Assembly (NCBI GenBank): GCA_003149635.1
Contig: QCWI01000014.1
Coordinates: forward strand, 1-64,000
Length of the DNA stretch: 64,000 nt
Origin: Fluviicola sp. XM-24bin1
GTDB taxonomy: Bacteria > Bacteroidota > Bacteroidia > Flavobacteriales_D > Crocinitomicaceae
Reading direction: 5' to 3'
In this document: positions 1 through 8,468 of the stretch, piece after piece
How the letters are laid out: every line of letters begins with the position of its first letter
Position numbering within the stretch: position 1 is the first letter of the stretch
Position numbers and translations under genes: made by a program
The notes under the pieces: model-generated
The model's input: the letters and a program-made list of their open reading frames with translations, nothing else
Databases searched by the model: none
Told to the model about the DNA's origin: nothing

Positions 1-1800
1 GTTATCCGTTGAACCATTGTCAATATCCGCTCCTGTGATTGTAACGTTGCCTGCTCCATCCAAGTAGACTGTGATGTCCTGACAAGATGCGGTCGGAGCA
101 AGAGTATCAAGAACCGTTACCGTCGCTGTACACGATCCAACGTTTCCAGATGCATCTGTTGCAGTTAGCGTTACTGTATTCGCTCCCACATTAGAACATG
201 TGAATGCCGAAACATCAACTCCTAAGGTTGGTGTTCCACAGTTGTCTGTAGATCCTCCATCAACATTGTTCGCAGTGATAGAAGCATTTCCAGTACCATC
301 AAGATATACTGTGATATCCTGACATACTGCTGTTGGCGTTACGGAATCAATTACCGTTACCGTTGCCGTACAAGCATCAATATTACCTGCTGCATCCGCT
401 ACTGTTAAAGTAACAGTGTTAGCTCCTGCGTCAGCACATGTAAATGCAGATTGAGAAAGCGCCAATGAAGCGATTCCACAATTATCTGAACTTCCATTAT
501 CAACATCTCCTGTTGTAATCGATGCGTTTCCTGTTCCGTCCAAATACACTGTCAAGTTCTGACAAGATGCAATTGGCGAAGTCGTGTCAGCAATCGTTAC
601 CACTGCCACACATGCAGCTGAATTTCCAGAAGCATCTGTAACCGTTAAGGTCACGTTATTTGTTCCGGCATCAGCACAAGTAAACACAGTTTGCGACGCT
701 GTTAACGTTGGTGTTCCACAGTTATCTGTAGATCCATTATCAATATCCGCCGCTGTGAAAGTCGCGTTTCCAGCACCATCAAGGTACACTGTAATATTCT
801 GACACGCAGCAGTTGGTGAAATTGAGTCCACCACGGTTACAGTCGCTGTACACGATCCAACATTACCCGATCCGTCGGTTGCTGTTAGAGTTACTGTATT
901 CGCTCCTACGTTTGCACATGTGAATGATGATACGTTAATTCCTAAGGTTGGAGTACCACAATTGTCTGTAGATCCTCCGTCAACATCCGCCGCCGTGATA
1001 GAGGCATTTCCTGATCCGTCTAAATATACAGTGATATTCTGACAAACAGCTGTTGGCGTAACGGAATCTAAAACAGTAACCGTTGCTGAACAGGCTCCGC
1101 TATTTCCTCCCGGATCTGTAACTGTCAAAGTCACGTTATTCGTTCCGATGTCAGCACAAGTGAAAGAAGATTGAGATGGAGTGTACGTCAATGATCCCGT
1201 ACAATTGTCCGAAGATCCAGCATCCAAATCTGCCCCTGTGATCGTTGCATTTCCAGCTCCATCCAAGTAAATCGTAAGGTTCTGACAAACTACTGTCGGT
1301 GTAACAGAATCTACAACGGTTACAGTCGCGTTACACGATCCAATATTCCCAGAAGCATCTGTTACCGTTAAAGTTACGTTGTTCGCACCAGCATCTGTAC
1401 ATGTGAAGCTAGATTGAGAAATTGCATAACTAGAAATAGAACAGTTATCCGCACTTCCTGCATCAACGTCGCCTGCTAAAATTGTAGCATTCCCTGCTCC
1501 ATCCAAATAGATCGTAAGGTTTTGACAAACAGCAGTTGGTGCAACCGTATCCAACACAGTAATAGTTGCTCCACAAGCCGCACTATTTCCTGCAGCGTCC
1601 TCCACTATCAATACAACTGAATTTGTTCCGACATCGGCACATGTATAAGCCCCAGAACTTGACCAGAAGCTGTAATTTGTTACACCGATATTATCCGTAC
1701 TTCCTCCATCAACATCGATAGGATTCACTGTTGCGTTTCCAGTTCCATCTAAATACACTGTGATATTTTGACAAACCGGAGTTGGAGGCGTAGTATCTGC
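1..1800 (-). repeat. Tandem 240/243-bp coding repeat (HYR domains)
   Basis: The anchor that encodes CQN.TVYLDG recurs on the minus strand near 77, 317, 557, 800, 1040, 1283, 1523 and 1766, giving a period of 240-243 bases. Units three apart (about 720 bases) resemble each other more than neighbours do; for example the unit ending near 830-1075 and the one near 100-330 both encode TLGxxVSxFTCxNVGANT. Confidence 0.85.
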
Positions 1801-3060
1801 TACAGAAGCAGCAGCTACATATACACCGAAATCATCATTATCCGATCCGCTGGAAGCATCTTTTCTGTTTCCACCTTGCCAAGCAATAATAGGATCATAT
1901 GATTCACTACCAAATGAAACATCAGAAAGCATTTGTTTACCATTCGTTGTGGTATTGATCAGCTCATCTGAGCCTTGGAAGGTACCGGCTTCGTATAAAC
2001 GCGCCATTACTCCTTGTCCACCGTCTCCAGCAGCAGTTTCATCCGTCCAAGTAACAACGAATTTGTTTCCTTCTCTTGATGCTTCTACTCTTGGGTGATC
2101 CTGTGAATCAGCTGTTGTAGAGTTCACTATTACTTCCGATCCTGAGAAAGATCCTGAAGTCGTCATCAAGCGGCTATATACACCATAATGATCTCCATCT
2201 TGACCGAAAGAAGACCAAACCACCATTGCATTTCCGGCAGAATCCGAAGCTACAGCTGGTTCTTGTTGGTTTCCTGCTGTCGTTGTATTGACTTGCACTT
2301 CGCTAAATACTTGTGTATTTGGTTGCTGATACCCAGAAGCGAAAATTCCATTTCGATCTCCATCCAGATTGTCCGCCTGCCATACAAATAAAGCGAGTCC
2401 AGCGTCGTCGATTGTTACATCAACGTGCGCCACGTGATCTCCGGAATTGGTCATTACATCAAAAGGCGATTGCAATGCCGCACCAGTAGTCGCGTCGTAA
2501 AAACGTCCACGAACACTGTAAGCGTCTGTTCCAAATTGAGATTTATAGGCTACAACGACGTAGTTTTCGTTCATTGCTACCGTCGGACGTTGTTGACTTC
2601 GTGTTGTAGTTGAGTTCACTCGTGAGCGCGCTGCAATCTGCACTCCATCGATGTCGTAAATTTTACGGTACACGTCCCATTCTCTATCATATAGGACATC
2701 ATCGTGATTTGACTGCCAAACTACACAGAAGTTACCATTCACATCCATGGCAACATCAGGGTGACGCTGATCTTCCGTTTGATCGTTTGTATTGATCTGA
2801 AATTCAGATACACGAACGGTGTGATCGGCGTTATAGATTTCAGCGTAGATTCCAAATCCGTCTCCGTCTTGGTCTTCGCTTTCCCAGACGACAACATAAC
2901 GACCGGCGGTATCTTGAGCTACCGCGGGATTTTGCTGCGCGCTGGTTGTTGTGTTATTTACGAGAGTTTCCGCATTGGAAATACCCAACTGCCCATAAGA
3001 GATAGCAGACATAAGCAATGCGCATCCTAAGGATGCCCCCGTCATCATTTTACGTATCAT
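1..3060 (-). CDS. Large secreted HYR-repeat surface protein (N-terminal part; runs off the window)
   Basis: The reading frame opens at the ATG complementary to 3058-3060 and stays open to base 1, so at least 1020 residues are present and the C-terminus is missing. It starts with a signal peptide (MIRKMMTGASLGCALLMSAI, then SYGQ). Residues about 25-400 are five or six degenerate repeats with a VNTTT..QQ.PAVA opening and a DGD..GIYA motif, probably a beta-rich or propeller-like region. From about residue 420 there are eight copies of an 80-residue HYR-type Ig-like domain, each with P(T)xxCQN(I/L)TVYLDG, GSxDNC, FTCxxxGxN and VTLTxTDxSGN. HYR arrays are common in Bacteroidota adhesins exported by the type IX system, whose C-terminal sorting domain would lie outside the window. 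It begins 20 bases after the upstream S74 gene, so the two are probably co-transcribed. Ligand unknown. Confidence 0.85.
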   Translation of the reverse strand, partial: MIRKMMTGASLGCALLMSAISYGQLGISNAETLVNNTTTSAQQNPAVAQDTAGRYVVVWESEDQDGDGFGIYAEIYNADHTVRVSEFQINTNDQTEDQRHPDVAMDVNGNFCVVWQSNHDDVLYDREWDVYRKIYDIDGVQIAARSRVNSTTTRSQQRPTVAMNENYVVVAYKSQFGTDAYSVRGRFYDATTGAALQSPFDVMTNSGDHVAHVDVTIDDAGLALFVWQADNLDGDRNGIFASGYQQPNTQVFSEVQVNTTTAGNQQEPAVASDSAGNAMVVWSSFGQDGDHYGVYSRLMTTSGSFSGSEVIVNSTTADSQDHPRVEASREGNKFVVTWTDETAAGDGGQGVMARLYEAGTFQGSDELINTTTNGKQMLSDVSFGSESYDPIIAWQGGNRKDASSGSDNDDFGVYVAAASVADTTPPTPVCQNITVYLDGTGNATVNPIDVDGGSTDNIGVTNYSFWSSSGAYTCADVGTNSVVLIVEDAAGNSAACGATITVLDTVAPTAVCQNLTIYLDGAGNATILAGDVDAGSADNCSISSYAISQSSFTCTDAGANNVTLTVTDASGNIGSCNATVTVVDSVTPTVVCQNLTIYLDGAGNATITGADLDAGSSDNCTGSLTYTPSQSSFTCADIGTNNVTLTVTDPGGNSGACSATVTVLDSVTPTAVCQNITVYLDGSGNASITAADVDGGSTDNCGTPTLGINVSSFTCANVGANTVTLTATDGSGNVGSCTATVTVVDSISPTAACQNITVYLDGAGNATFTAADIDNGSTDNCGTPTLTASQTVFTCADAGTNNVTLTVTDASGNSAACVAVVTIADTTSPIASCQNLTVYLDGTGNASITTGDVDNGSSDNCGIASLALSQSAFTCADAGANTVTLTVADAAGNIDACTATVTVIDSVTPTAVCQDITVYLDGTGNASITANNVDGGSTDNCGTPTLGVDVSAFTCSNVGANTVTLTATDASGNVGSCTATVTVLDTLAPTASCQDITVYLDGAGNVTITGADIDNGSTDN

Positions 3061-3080
3061 ATGTAAATGATTTTGAGGGG

Positions 3081-5057
3081 TTACTTATTCTTTTTCGCGA
3101 AAGCTTGCATCCCAGTACTCTGAGTCTTCACCTCCACTTCTAACGCTTCTAATTCAGCTTTTAAAGATTCAACAGCAGCATTGTATTCTTCCAATTGCTG
3201 ACCATATTTCTCCATCAATTCCTGCTGTGCTGCAAGAATTTCTTGCTGCTTTTCGATTTGTGCATCCTGAGCAGCAATCTTAGCATCCAATTCCTGAGTC
3301 GCTTTTACCAAAGGCACTACGAATTCAGCGTAACGCAATCCGTACATTTGCTCGTCAGCATTTTCTGGAACTTTCACCCCAGAGAAATCGTAACCAAGCT
3401 CTTGTGCTGCCTTCAAAACATCTTGTGCAATGAATCCAGAGTACGTTCCGTCTGCTTTTTGAGTAGCATCCATTCCGTCAGTTCCATTGAACATATTCAA
3501 TTTCTCTGTATCGAAATTGTATGTTACTGGAGATAGCTTATTGATGAAATCCAAACCAGGAACGTTTGACTGAACGTTTGTTTTAAAGCGTCCGTCTGAA
3601 GTCGCTGTCCAGTTTACAGTACCACCAATTGATGTTGTCGCTGAATTTCCAATGAAAACTTCGTTAGTAGCTGAAATGGCTACTCCGTTACCAATACCGA
3701 TGGAGTTTGCTCCTGTAATGCTTGTGCTAGATCCAATTCCGATTCCTCCTGCTCCTGAAACAGCAGATGAATATCCGATCGCCATACCCGAATCAGCGGT
3801 AACTGTTGAGTACGCTCCATATGATATTCCATTAAGTCCGGATGAATATGTATCATAACCAGCTACCGTGCTATAACTGCCGACAACCGTATCTAGGTAT
3901 CCCAAACTCACACTACCAAAGGTAGACATGTAACTATTTGATCCCATTTGCACAGCTTGATCGGCTGCTGCCTCTGTGAAGTTGTTGTACCCCATACTTA
4001 CCGTATAGTTACCGTTGTTGTCTCCCAAGTGACCTACGTAAATTCCGTATTGCCCACTGTTTTCAGCTTTATGTCCAATTACGATTACGTCGTTATTATC
4101 AGCCATGCTGAAACCACCGAACCAACCGTCATCGTCATATCCTGCACCACCACTACCGATAAAAATACATCGTGAACGGTTCGTGTTACCAAAATCGGCA
4201 AAACATCCGATTCCAACGTTGTCTTCTCCTTCTCGGTTCGTTGACCCTGCTTTCGATCCTACATACGTGTTACGGTTTGCGTTTGAAGTATTGTTCGTTC
4301 TGTTGTTATCACCACCCGCTTTAAATCCAACGAATGTATTGTTAGAGGCGTGCTCTGTTGAACATCCAGCTCCCTGTCCGAGCATGGTGTTACGCGTACC
4401 GGCTCCGATATCCGTACCTGCGGAATCTCCTACTGCCGTATTCCAATATCCTGTTGTATTATCGTATCCTGCTTCGTTTCCAACAAAGGTGTTACGTCCA
4501 CCGTAGGTATTTGAACGTCCGGCCGTACTACCAATGAATGTGTTGTCATCTCCTTCGAAAGAATTATAGACGCCACCCGCAGTTCCTAGGTTGTTGAACC
4601 CAGCATCTTCTCCGATAAAGGTATTATCGCGACCGTCTAAGTTTGCCTGACCGGACTCTTCACCAATGAAGGTGTTATCTGAACCAGAGGTATTTTTTTC
4701 TCCAGCCTCACAACCAATAAATACGTTATCTGTAGAAGTAGCTGCAGCTCCTGCAAGCTTACCAATGTAAACGTTATCAGTTCCTGTTGTATTAGTACGA
4801 CCGGCATCTTGTCCGATAAACGTGTTATCAGAAGACGTCGTGTTGGAATAACCCGCTTGTTCACCGATAAAGGTGTTATTCAAACCTGAGGTTGCGTTCG
4901 TACCGGCGGAATCTCCGATAAATGTTACATAATCACCAGTTGTAAGACTTGCCCCAGCTCCAGTTCCGAGCGTGGTGTTACCAATCTGAGCTTGAGCTGA
5001 TGAACTTAGAAAAATAGCGCTAACGGCAATAACTGCCGATTTCCATAGTGTTTTCAT
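3081..5057 (-). CDS. Secreted tail-fibre/adhesin-like protein with C-terminal S74 intramolecular chaperone
   Basis: 658 residues with a signal peptide ending near AQAQ (residue 24). Residues about 25-330 consist of roughly a dozen repeats of 20-24 residues of the form NTFIGxxAGxxNTTG, as in trimeric beta-helical fibre and YadA-head-like stalks; residues 330-480 are further Gly/Ser-rich repeats. Residues 486-595 match the Peptidase_S74 (endosialidase chaperone) family. The SDGRFK motif supplies Ser487 and Lys492 with the spacing of the autocleavage dyad described for phage endosialidase, so self-release of the chaperone is plausible. A Gln/Glu-rich coiled coil (595-650) follows, consistent with trimerisation. 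The gene directly precedes the HYR adhesin (20-base gap). Substrate unknown. Confidence 0.85.
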   Translation of the reverse strand: MKTLWKSAVIAVSAIFLSSSAQAQIGNTTLGTGAGASLTTGDYVTFIGDSAGTNATSGLNNTFIGEQAGYSNTTSSDNTFIGQDAGRTNTTGTDNVYIGKLAGAAATSTDNVFIGCEAGEKNTSGSDNTFIGEESGQANLDGRDNTFIGEDAGFNNLGTAGGVYNSFEGDDNTFIGSTAGRSNTYGGRNTFVGNEAGYDNTTGYWNTAVGDSAGTDIGAGTRNTMLGQGAGCSTEHASNNTFVGFKAGGDNNRTNNTSNANRNTYVGSKAGSTNREGEDNVGIGCFADFGNTNRSRCIFIGSGGAGYDDDGWFGGFSMADNNDVIVIGHKAENSGQYGIYVGHLGDNNGNYTVSMGYNNFTEAAADQAVQMGSNSYMSTFGSVSLGYLDTVVGSYSTVAGYDTYSSGLNGISYGAYSTVTADSGMAIGYSSAVSGAGGIGIGSSTSITGANSIGIGNGVAISATNEVFIGNSATTSIGGTVNWTATSDGRFKTNVQSNVPGLDFINKLSPVTYNFDTEKLNMFNGTDGMDATQKADGTYSGFIAQDVLKAAQELGYDFSGVKVPENADEQMYGLRYAEFVVPLVKATQELDAKIAAQDAQIEKQQEILAAQQELMEKYGQQLEEYNAAVESLKAELEALEVEVKTQSTGMQAFAKKNK

Positions 5058-5175
5058 CTTAAGTTAATTTGATAGAGGTATGAAATTGTAAATTTACAAG
5101 CCCGAAGATAGGCATTTAAATTTTGTTAAAAAAGGTGAAAATGAGTATGGTGGATAACTTAACAGTAGGTTTACA

Positions 5176-7350
5176 TCACGACTGTCTGAAGTAGTTCTTT
5201 ATGTTTGATTTATCCTCTGAAGTATTCAACAAATGGAGAATTTTTTGAATGAATTCATCATCGGGGATCACTTTTAACAAATCGACGCAATATTGCCTTG
5301 ATGCTTCATAGTCCCCAGCTTCTAACGAGATGTGAATTGCCATTCTTAAGGCCTTCCTTTCACTTGGATACTTGTATTTCACCAAATTCGCAACGAGTTC
5401 CTGTGCTTCATTGAACTCTTTGTTCATAAAATGCTCTACTGTCAAGTCAAAGACAACCTGAGCTTCATCCTCGCTCACTGATTGTTGACTTTGCGAATAC
5501 TTCTCTAGCGCATCTTCATCCTTGGCTTTTTTGGCTACATCTTTCGCAAAATCGATGGCTTCAGCTTCATTAGGGTATTTATTGAACACTAGATTCTCAG
5601 CAAGCCGTGATGCCGTTGCAAAATCACCGAGTGCCAAAGCCGTCCGCGAGAGATTATACATATTTGGCAGTAGTGTTTTGTCGTAAGATTCTGAGAGCAT
5701 GTAAAAACGATGTGCTTCTAGCGTATCAAGAGTAACAAACTGATGGTACTTGCCCATGAGGTTCACGAAAGCAGCATATTGCAAGTCCTTACCTTTGATA
5801 CTGTAAGGCTCTAACTCTACGAGAGCATCTTTAAGTTCTTCGTAACGTTCCCCATCCTTCTTGATGGATAAACCACTCTTGAATGTAGCACTGGCACCAA
5901 TCCAATAGGTTTTGTAACTGTATTTTCCGACAGCGATCAACCGGTTTGCTTCAGATTCCTGATTGGCGTTTACAAAAATTCCCGACAGGCCAATTAAAAA
6001 TAACCCCAAAGCAGGAGCCATCAGATACGAGGCGAAACTTCTCCCCTCCTTTTCTTCACGACTCTCCGCAACTAGCGCTGCTGCAAAAACGATCAGGGCA
6101 ACCGCCGGAATACTCATCAAATCCCAATCGATCAGCATTCCTAAGAGCGGATTTAATACGAAAAATACCACGAAAAAAACGATCAGTCCAATTCCGGATG
6201 TAAGTACGAGGGTATTGTTCCAGTTGATCTTCTTTCTTCTGAAGATCAATGCTACCAGCACGATAATGATTGCTATGGCAGACCACAGGAACGACATATT
6301 GAAATAATCAAAAACGTGGTTCCAACTGAACAGGTTGTATCGATCTAATGGCGCTGGATCGGAAGATTTAATAGGGAGAAAGATGGCATCAGTCAAATTT
6401 TCCTCTGTGTAGGTTCTGGTTCCAAAAATGCTGCTAGTAACAAAAGCGTAAAAACTAAATCCAGCAACAAAAAAGATGCTTAAAAATGCCACTCCGAAAT
6501 TTCTCCATCCAATCTCTTTTCCTTTCGACCTCAAAACATGAATAAGTACTGCATTTCCGAAGATTAGAAAAGTTAACGCCCCTGAAATATGGAGTTTCAA
6601 GTTGAAAACACAAAGAACAAAAACTACAATTCCGGTAATCCAAGACGGCTTTTCTATGAATCGGATCAAGCCGTAGAAAAACATTGCCAACGCGAACAAC
6701 ACAGGTGCATACAGCTCAATATGGCCACAGAAAATGAGCAACACAGGACTCCCCATCACAATTAAGGTAAAGAGCAGGCTTTGCTGGTTGTTCTTGGCAA
6801 TTCTGAAAACAGCCGCCAACATAAAAAATACGTAGCCCATTCCACATGTTGTTCCAATAAGTTGAAAAGCCTCTCCAAGACTAATTTCCCTTGTATATGA
6901 AAGCCAAACAACGAAGGCTGAGATAGAGCCTGATCCTAATTTTAAATTAGTGAAATCAAAACTAAAGATGAGTTCTTTATGGAAATCTGTGAACTCCTCC
7001 ATTACGTAATCAGGATCGGAAATCATCGTTGATGCGTCACCATATACGTCTAAGAAAATGGGCATATTATGAAAGAAAACTCCGGCAATTATTGTTAGCA
7101 CAATGATCCAGCCCCATCGACCGGTTCCCATATTACTTTTTGCCAGCCCCTCCCCGAGGCTATAATTTTGCCCGAAGGACGAAATACCAATCGCAAAGAG
7201 TACCATAAACCAACCGCCACCACCAAGGTACGCTGGGTAATGTAGCCCCCACCAGTTGTCCGGAAAGATCAATGCCACCACATACAGAAGCAGAACCACC
7301 GCCGTAATGAGGATTACATGAAAGCTCTCCGGGATCAGCGTTTTTTTCAT
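5176..7350 (-). CDS. Polytopic GT-C-like membrane protein with C-terminal TPR region
   Basis: 724 residues. About 12-13 hydrophobic segments cover residues 10-455, followed by a soluble tail of about 260 residues. The first large loop contains FLDVYGDAS (around residue 100), which resembles the acidic loop motif of GT-C (PMT/ArnT-type) glycosyltransferases that use polyprenyl-phosphate sugars. The tail (residues 500-715) has TPR-like alpha-hairpins such as ALALGDFATASRLAENLVFN and AIHISLEAGDYEASRQYCVD. I do not recognise a named family; the glycosyltransferase assignment is inferred from topology and one motif, and a membrane scaffold is an alternative. The gene stands alone, 118 bases upstream of the S74 gene on the same strand; the start is the ATG preceding KKTLIPESF. 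Confidence 0.6.
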   Translation of the reverse strand: MKKTLIPESFHVILITAVVLLLYVVALIFPDNWWGLHYPAYLGGGGWFMVLFAIGISSFGQNYSLGEGLAKSNMGTGRWGWIIVLTIIAGVFFHNMPIFLDVYGDASTMISDPDYVMEEFTDFHKELIFSFDFTNLKLGSGSISAFVVWLSYTREISLGEAFQLIGTTCGMGYVFFMLAAVFRIAKNNQQSLLFTLIVMGSPVLLIFCGHIELYAPVLFALAMFFYGLIRFIEKPSWITGIVVFVLCVFNLKLHISGALTFLIFGNAVLIHVLRSKGKEIGWRNFGVAFLSIFFVAGFSFYAFVTSSIFGTRTYTEENLTDAIFLPIKSSDPAPLDRYNLFSWNHVFDYFNMSFLWSAIAIIIVLVALIFRRKKINWNNTLVLTSGIGLIVFFVVFFVLNPLLGMLIDWDLMSIPAVALIVFAAALVAESREEKEGRSFASYLMAPALGLFLIGLSGIFVNANQESEANRLIAVGKYSYKTYWIGASATFKSGLSIKKDGERYEELKDALVELEPYSIKGKDLQYAAFVNLMGKYHQFVTLDTLEAHRFYMLSESYDKTLLPNMYNLSRTALALGDFATASRLAENLVFNKYPNEAEAIDFAKDVAKKAKDEDALEKYSQSQQSVSEDEAQVVFDLTVEHFMNKEFNEAQELVANLVKYKYPSERKALRMAIHISLEAGDYEASRQYCVDLLKVIPDDEFIQKILHLLNTSEDKSNIKNYFRQS

Positions 7351-7377
7351 TGGGGTGAAGATAGGAATTTGAAAAGT

Positions 7378-7440
7378 GAATGATGAATTATGAATGATGA
7401 ATTATGAATTAGGATTAAGGAGTTATAAGTTATAAAGGAT
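7378..7440. repeat. Low-complexity intergenic spacer (ATGAATT-type)
   Basis: Imperfect repeats of the words TGATGAAT and TATGAATT fill the gap between divergent genes. Similar spacers lie at 7952-7988 and 11275-11322. No coding potential is seen. Confidence 0.7.
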
Positions 7441-7459
7441 ACAATTACTCTTGGTGCTG

Positions 7460-7491
7460 TTGGGAAAGGATTCGGTTGTTTCGTATCTTTG
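7460..7491 (+). promoter_or_regulatory. Bacteroidota-type promoter for the DUF2452 gene
   Basis: TATCTTTG at 7484-7491 is an exact match to the TAnnTTTG -7 element, with a TTG -33-like element at 7460-7462 and a 21-base spacer. The start codon at 7496 is only 4 bases beyond the -7 element, so the transcript is probably leaderless. Confidence 0.7.
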
Positions 7492-7495
7492 GGGT

Positions 7496-7948
7496 ATGTC
7501 TGAAAAATTTGAAAATCCTATAGATCCAGATAAGGTAACGGAGACTCCGCATTCGTTGGAGTACGGCCACCATGCTGGTTCGGCGGTGGTAAAGCCAGAG
7601 GATCAAGGGAAAATAAAGGGAAGAGCGATTGCGGCGATGGAGCATCAGACTGATATGCAATTGGATCAGATTCGTGAACAGATGCAACTTCTAGCGGATC
7701 AAGCCAAAGCATTGCAGGACAGAAAGGTGATTTCAGAGATTATTTACGGCGCAGAAATGCGTTTTGAGCCTCTGATTAATCATGTGTATCATCTCTACGA
7801 GAAGGAAAATCGCAGTTTTTTGTTATCGCTGATAGCGCCGAATCAATGGGGACGCTCAAAAAAGAGCTTCGAGTTCGTTGCGACGGTTCGATTACTTGCA
7901 GATCATACGTGGGAGATTCTGGAGAAGAATGAGGAGTTTGAGTTCTGA
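7496..7948 (+). CDS. DUF2452 family protein
   Basis: 150 residues, cytosolic and without a signal peptide. It contains the DUF2452 core: a helical region with MEHQTDMQLDQIREQMQLLA, then FEPLINHVYHLYEK and FLLSLIAPNQWG, ending with an aromatic and acidic tail (WEILEKNEEFEF). The family has no known function; it is common in Bacteroidota. I chose the ATG at 7496 because the frame can only be extended upstream through the promoter element, using a TTG at 7451. It is transcribed alone, divergent from the GT-C-like gene and convergent with the following secreted-protein gene. Confidence 0.75.
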   Translation: MSEKFENPIDPDKVTETPHSLEYGHHAGSAVVKPEDQGKIKGRAIAAMEHQTDMQLDQIREQMQLLADQAKALQDRKVISEIIYGAEMRFEPLINHVYHLYEKENRSFLLSLIAPNQWGRSKKSFEFVATVRLLADHTWEILEKNEEFEF

Positions 7949-7951
7949 AGG

Positions 7952-7988
7952 AGGAATGATGAATTATGAGTTATGAGTTATGAATTGA
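7952..7988. repeat. Low-complexity intergenic spacer (ATGAATTATGAGTT type)
   Basis: Tandem imperfect ATGAATT/ATGAGTT words between two convergent genes; same type as 7378-7440 and 11275-11322. Confidence 0.65.
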
Positions 7989-7991
7989 AGC

Positions 7992-8468
7992 CTAGTCATC
8001 TTTTAGCTTGAATTCGCCGTATGATTTTTCCCATTCTCTTGCGGGCACACCTTGCTCATATTCAATTACGTCCGAAATGAATCCATTTGAGCTCCAGAAT
8101 CCTGAGTAGCACTTATCCCCTGCTTCGTTGAGGATAACAAGGTAAAGATCTGCCGTCAGATTGTTATTGAAATAAGAATCGTAATAGTCATTGTACGCTG
8201 TACTATCCGACAATTTCTCCCCCGAATGCGTTGTCATCTCTAAAGGCGGTACTGAATTCTGACTAAATTTCAATTCAGGAGCACCGACAATTACAATTGC
8301 TGTATCCTTCCCAGTCGATTGTGTTCTTTTGGGAGGAGGTGTTGGCGGCATCGGTGGTCGAACCTTTGGTGTGATGTCAATAATTAATTTTTCTCGATCC
8401 AACGAATCTACCTGAGATGTTGCCATGAACGGAGCGAATGAAATGCAAAGAAAAATCAGGTATTTCAT
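7992..8468 (-). CDS. Small secreted protein of unknown function
   Basis: 158 residues with a signal peptide (MKYLIFLCISFAPFMATSQ). After cleavage there is a Pro-rich stretch (RPPMPPTPPPKRT, around residues 36-48) and a globular remainder of about 90 residues containing DLYLVILNEAGDKCYSGFW. I recognise no family. Its ATG overlaps the stop codon of the upstream dikinase-like lipoprotein (4-base ATGA overlap at 8465-8468), so the two are almost certainly translationally coupled and may act together in the periplasm or at the outer membrane. Confidence 0.75.
   Translation of the reverse strand: MKYLIFLCISFAPFMATSQVDSLDREKLIIDITPKVRPPMPPTPPPKRTQSTGKDTAIVIVGAPELKFSQNSVPPLEMTTHSGEKLSDSTAYNDYYDSYFNNNLTADLYLVILNEAGDKCYSGFWSSNGFISDVIEYEQGVPAREWEKSYGEFKLKDD

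Noticed and set aside
1-1800. Regularly spaced repeats that might suggest a CRISPR array
   Set aside because: The period is 240-243 bases, units are full-length protein domains in an open frame, and there are no short direct repeats with unique spacers.
3195-4506. Plus-strand ORFs opposite the S74 protein
   Set aside because: They are shadows of the repeated NTFIG units; the minus-strand frame has a signal peptide and a known domain.
7451-7495. TTG-initiated N-terminal extension of the DUF2452 protein
   Set aside because: It passes through the TATCTTTG promoter element and is not conserved-looking; the ATG at 7496 is used.
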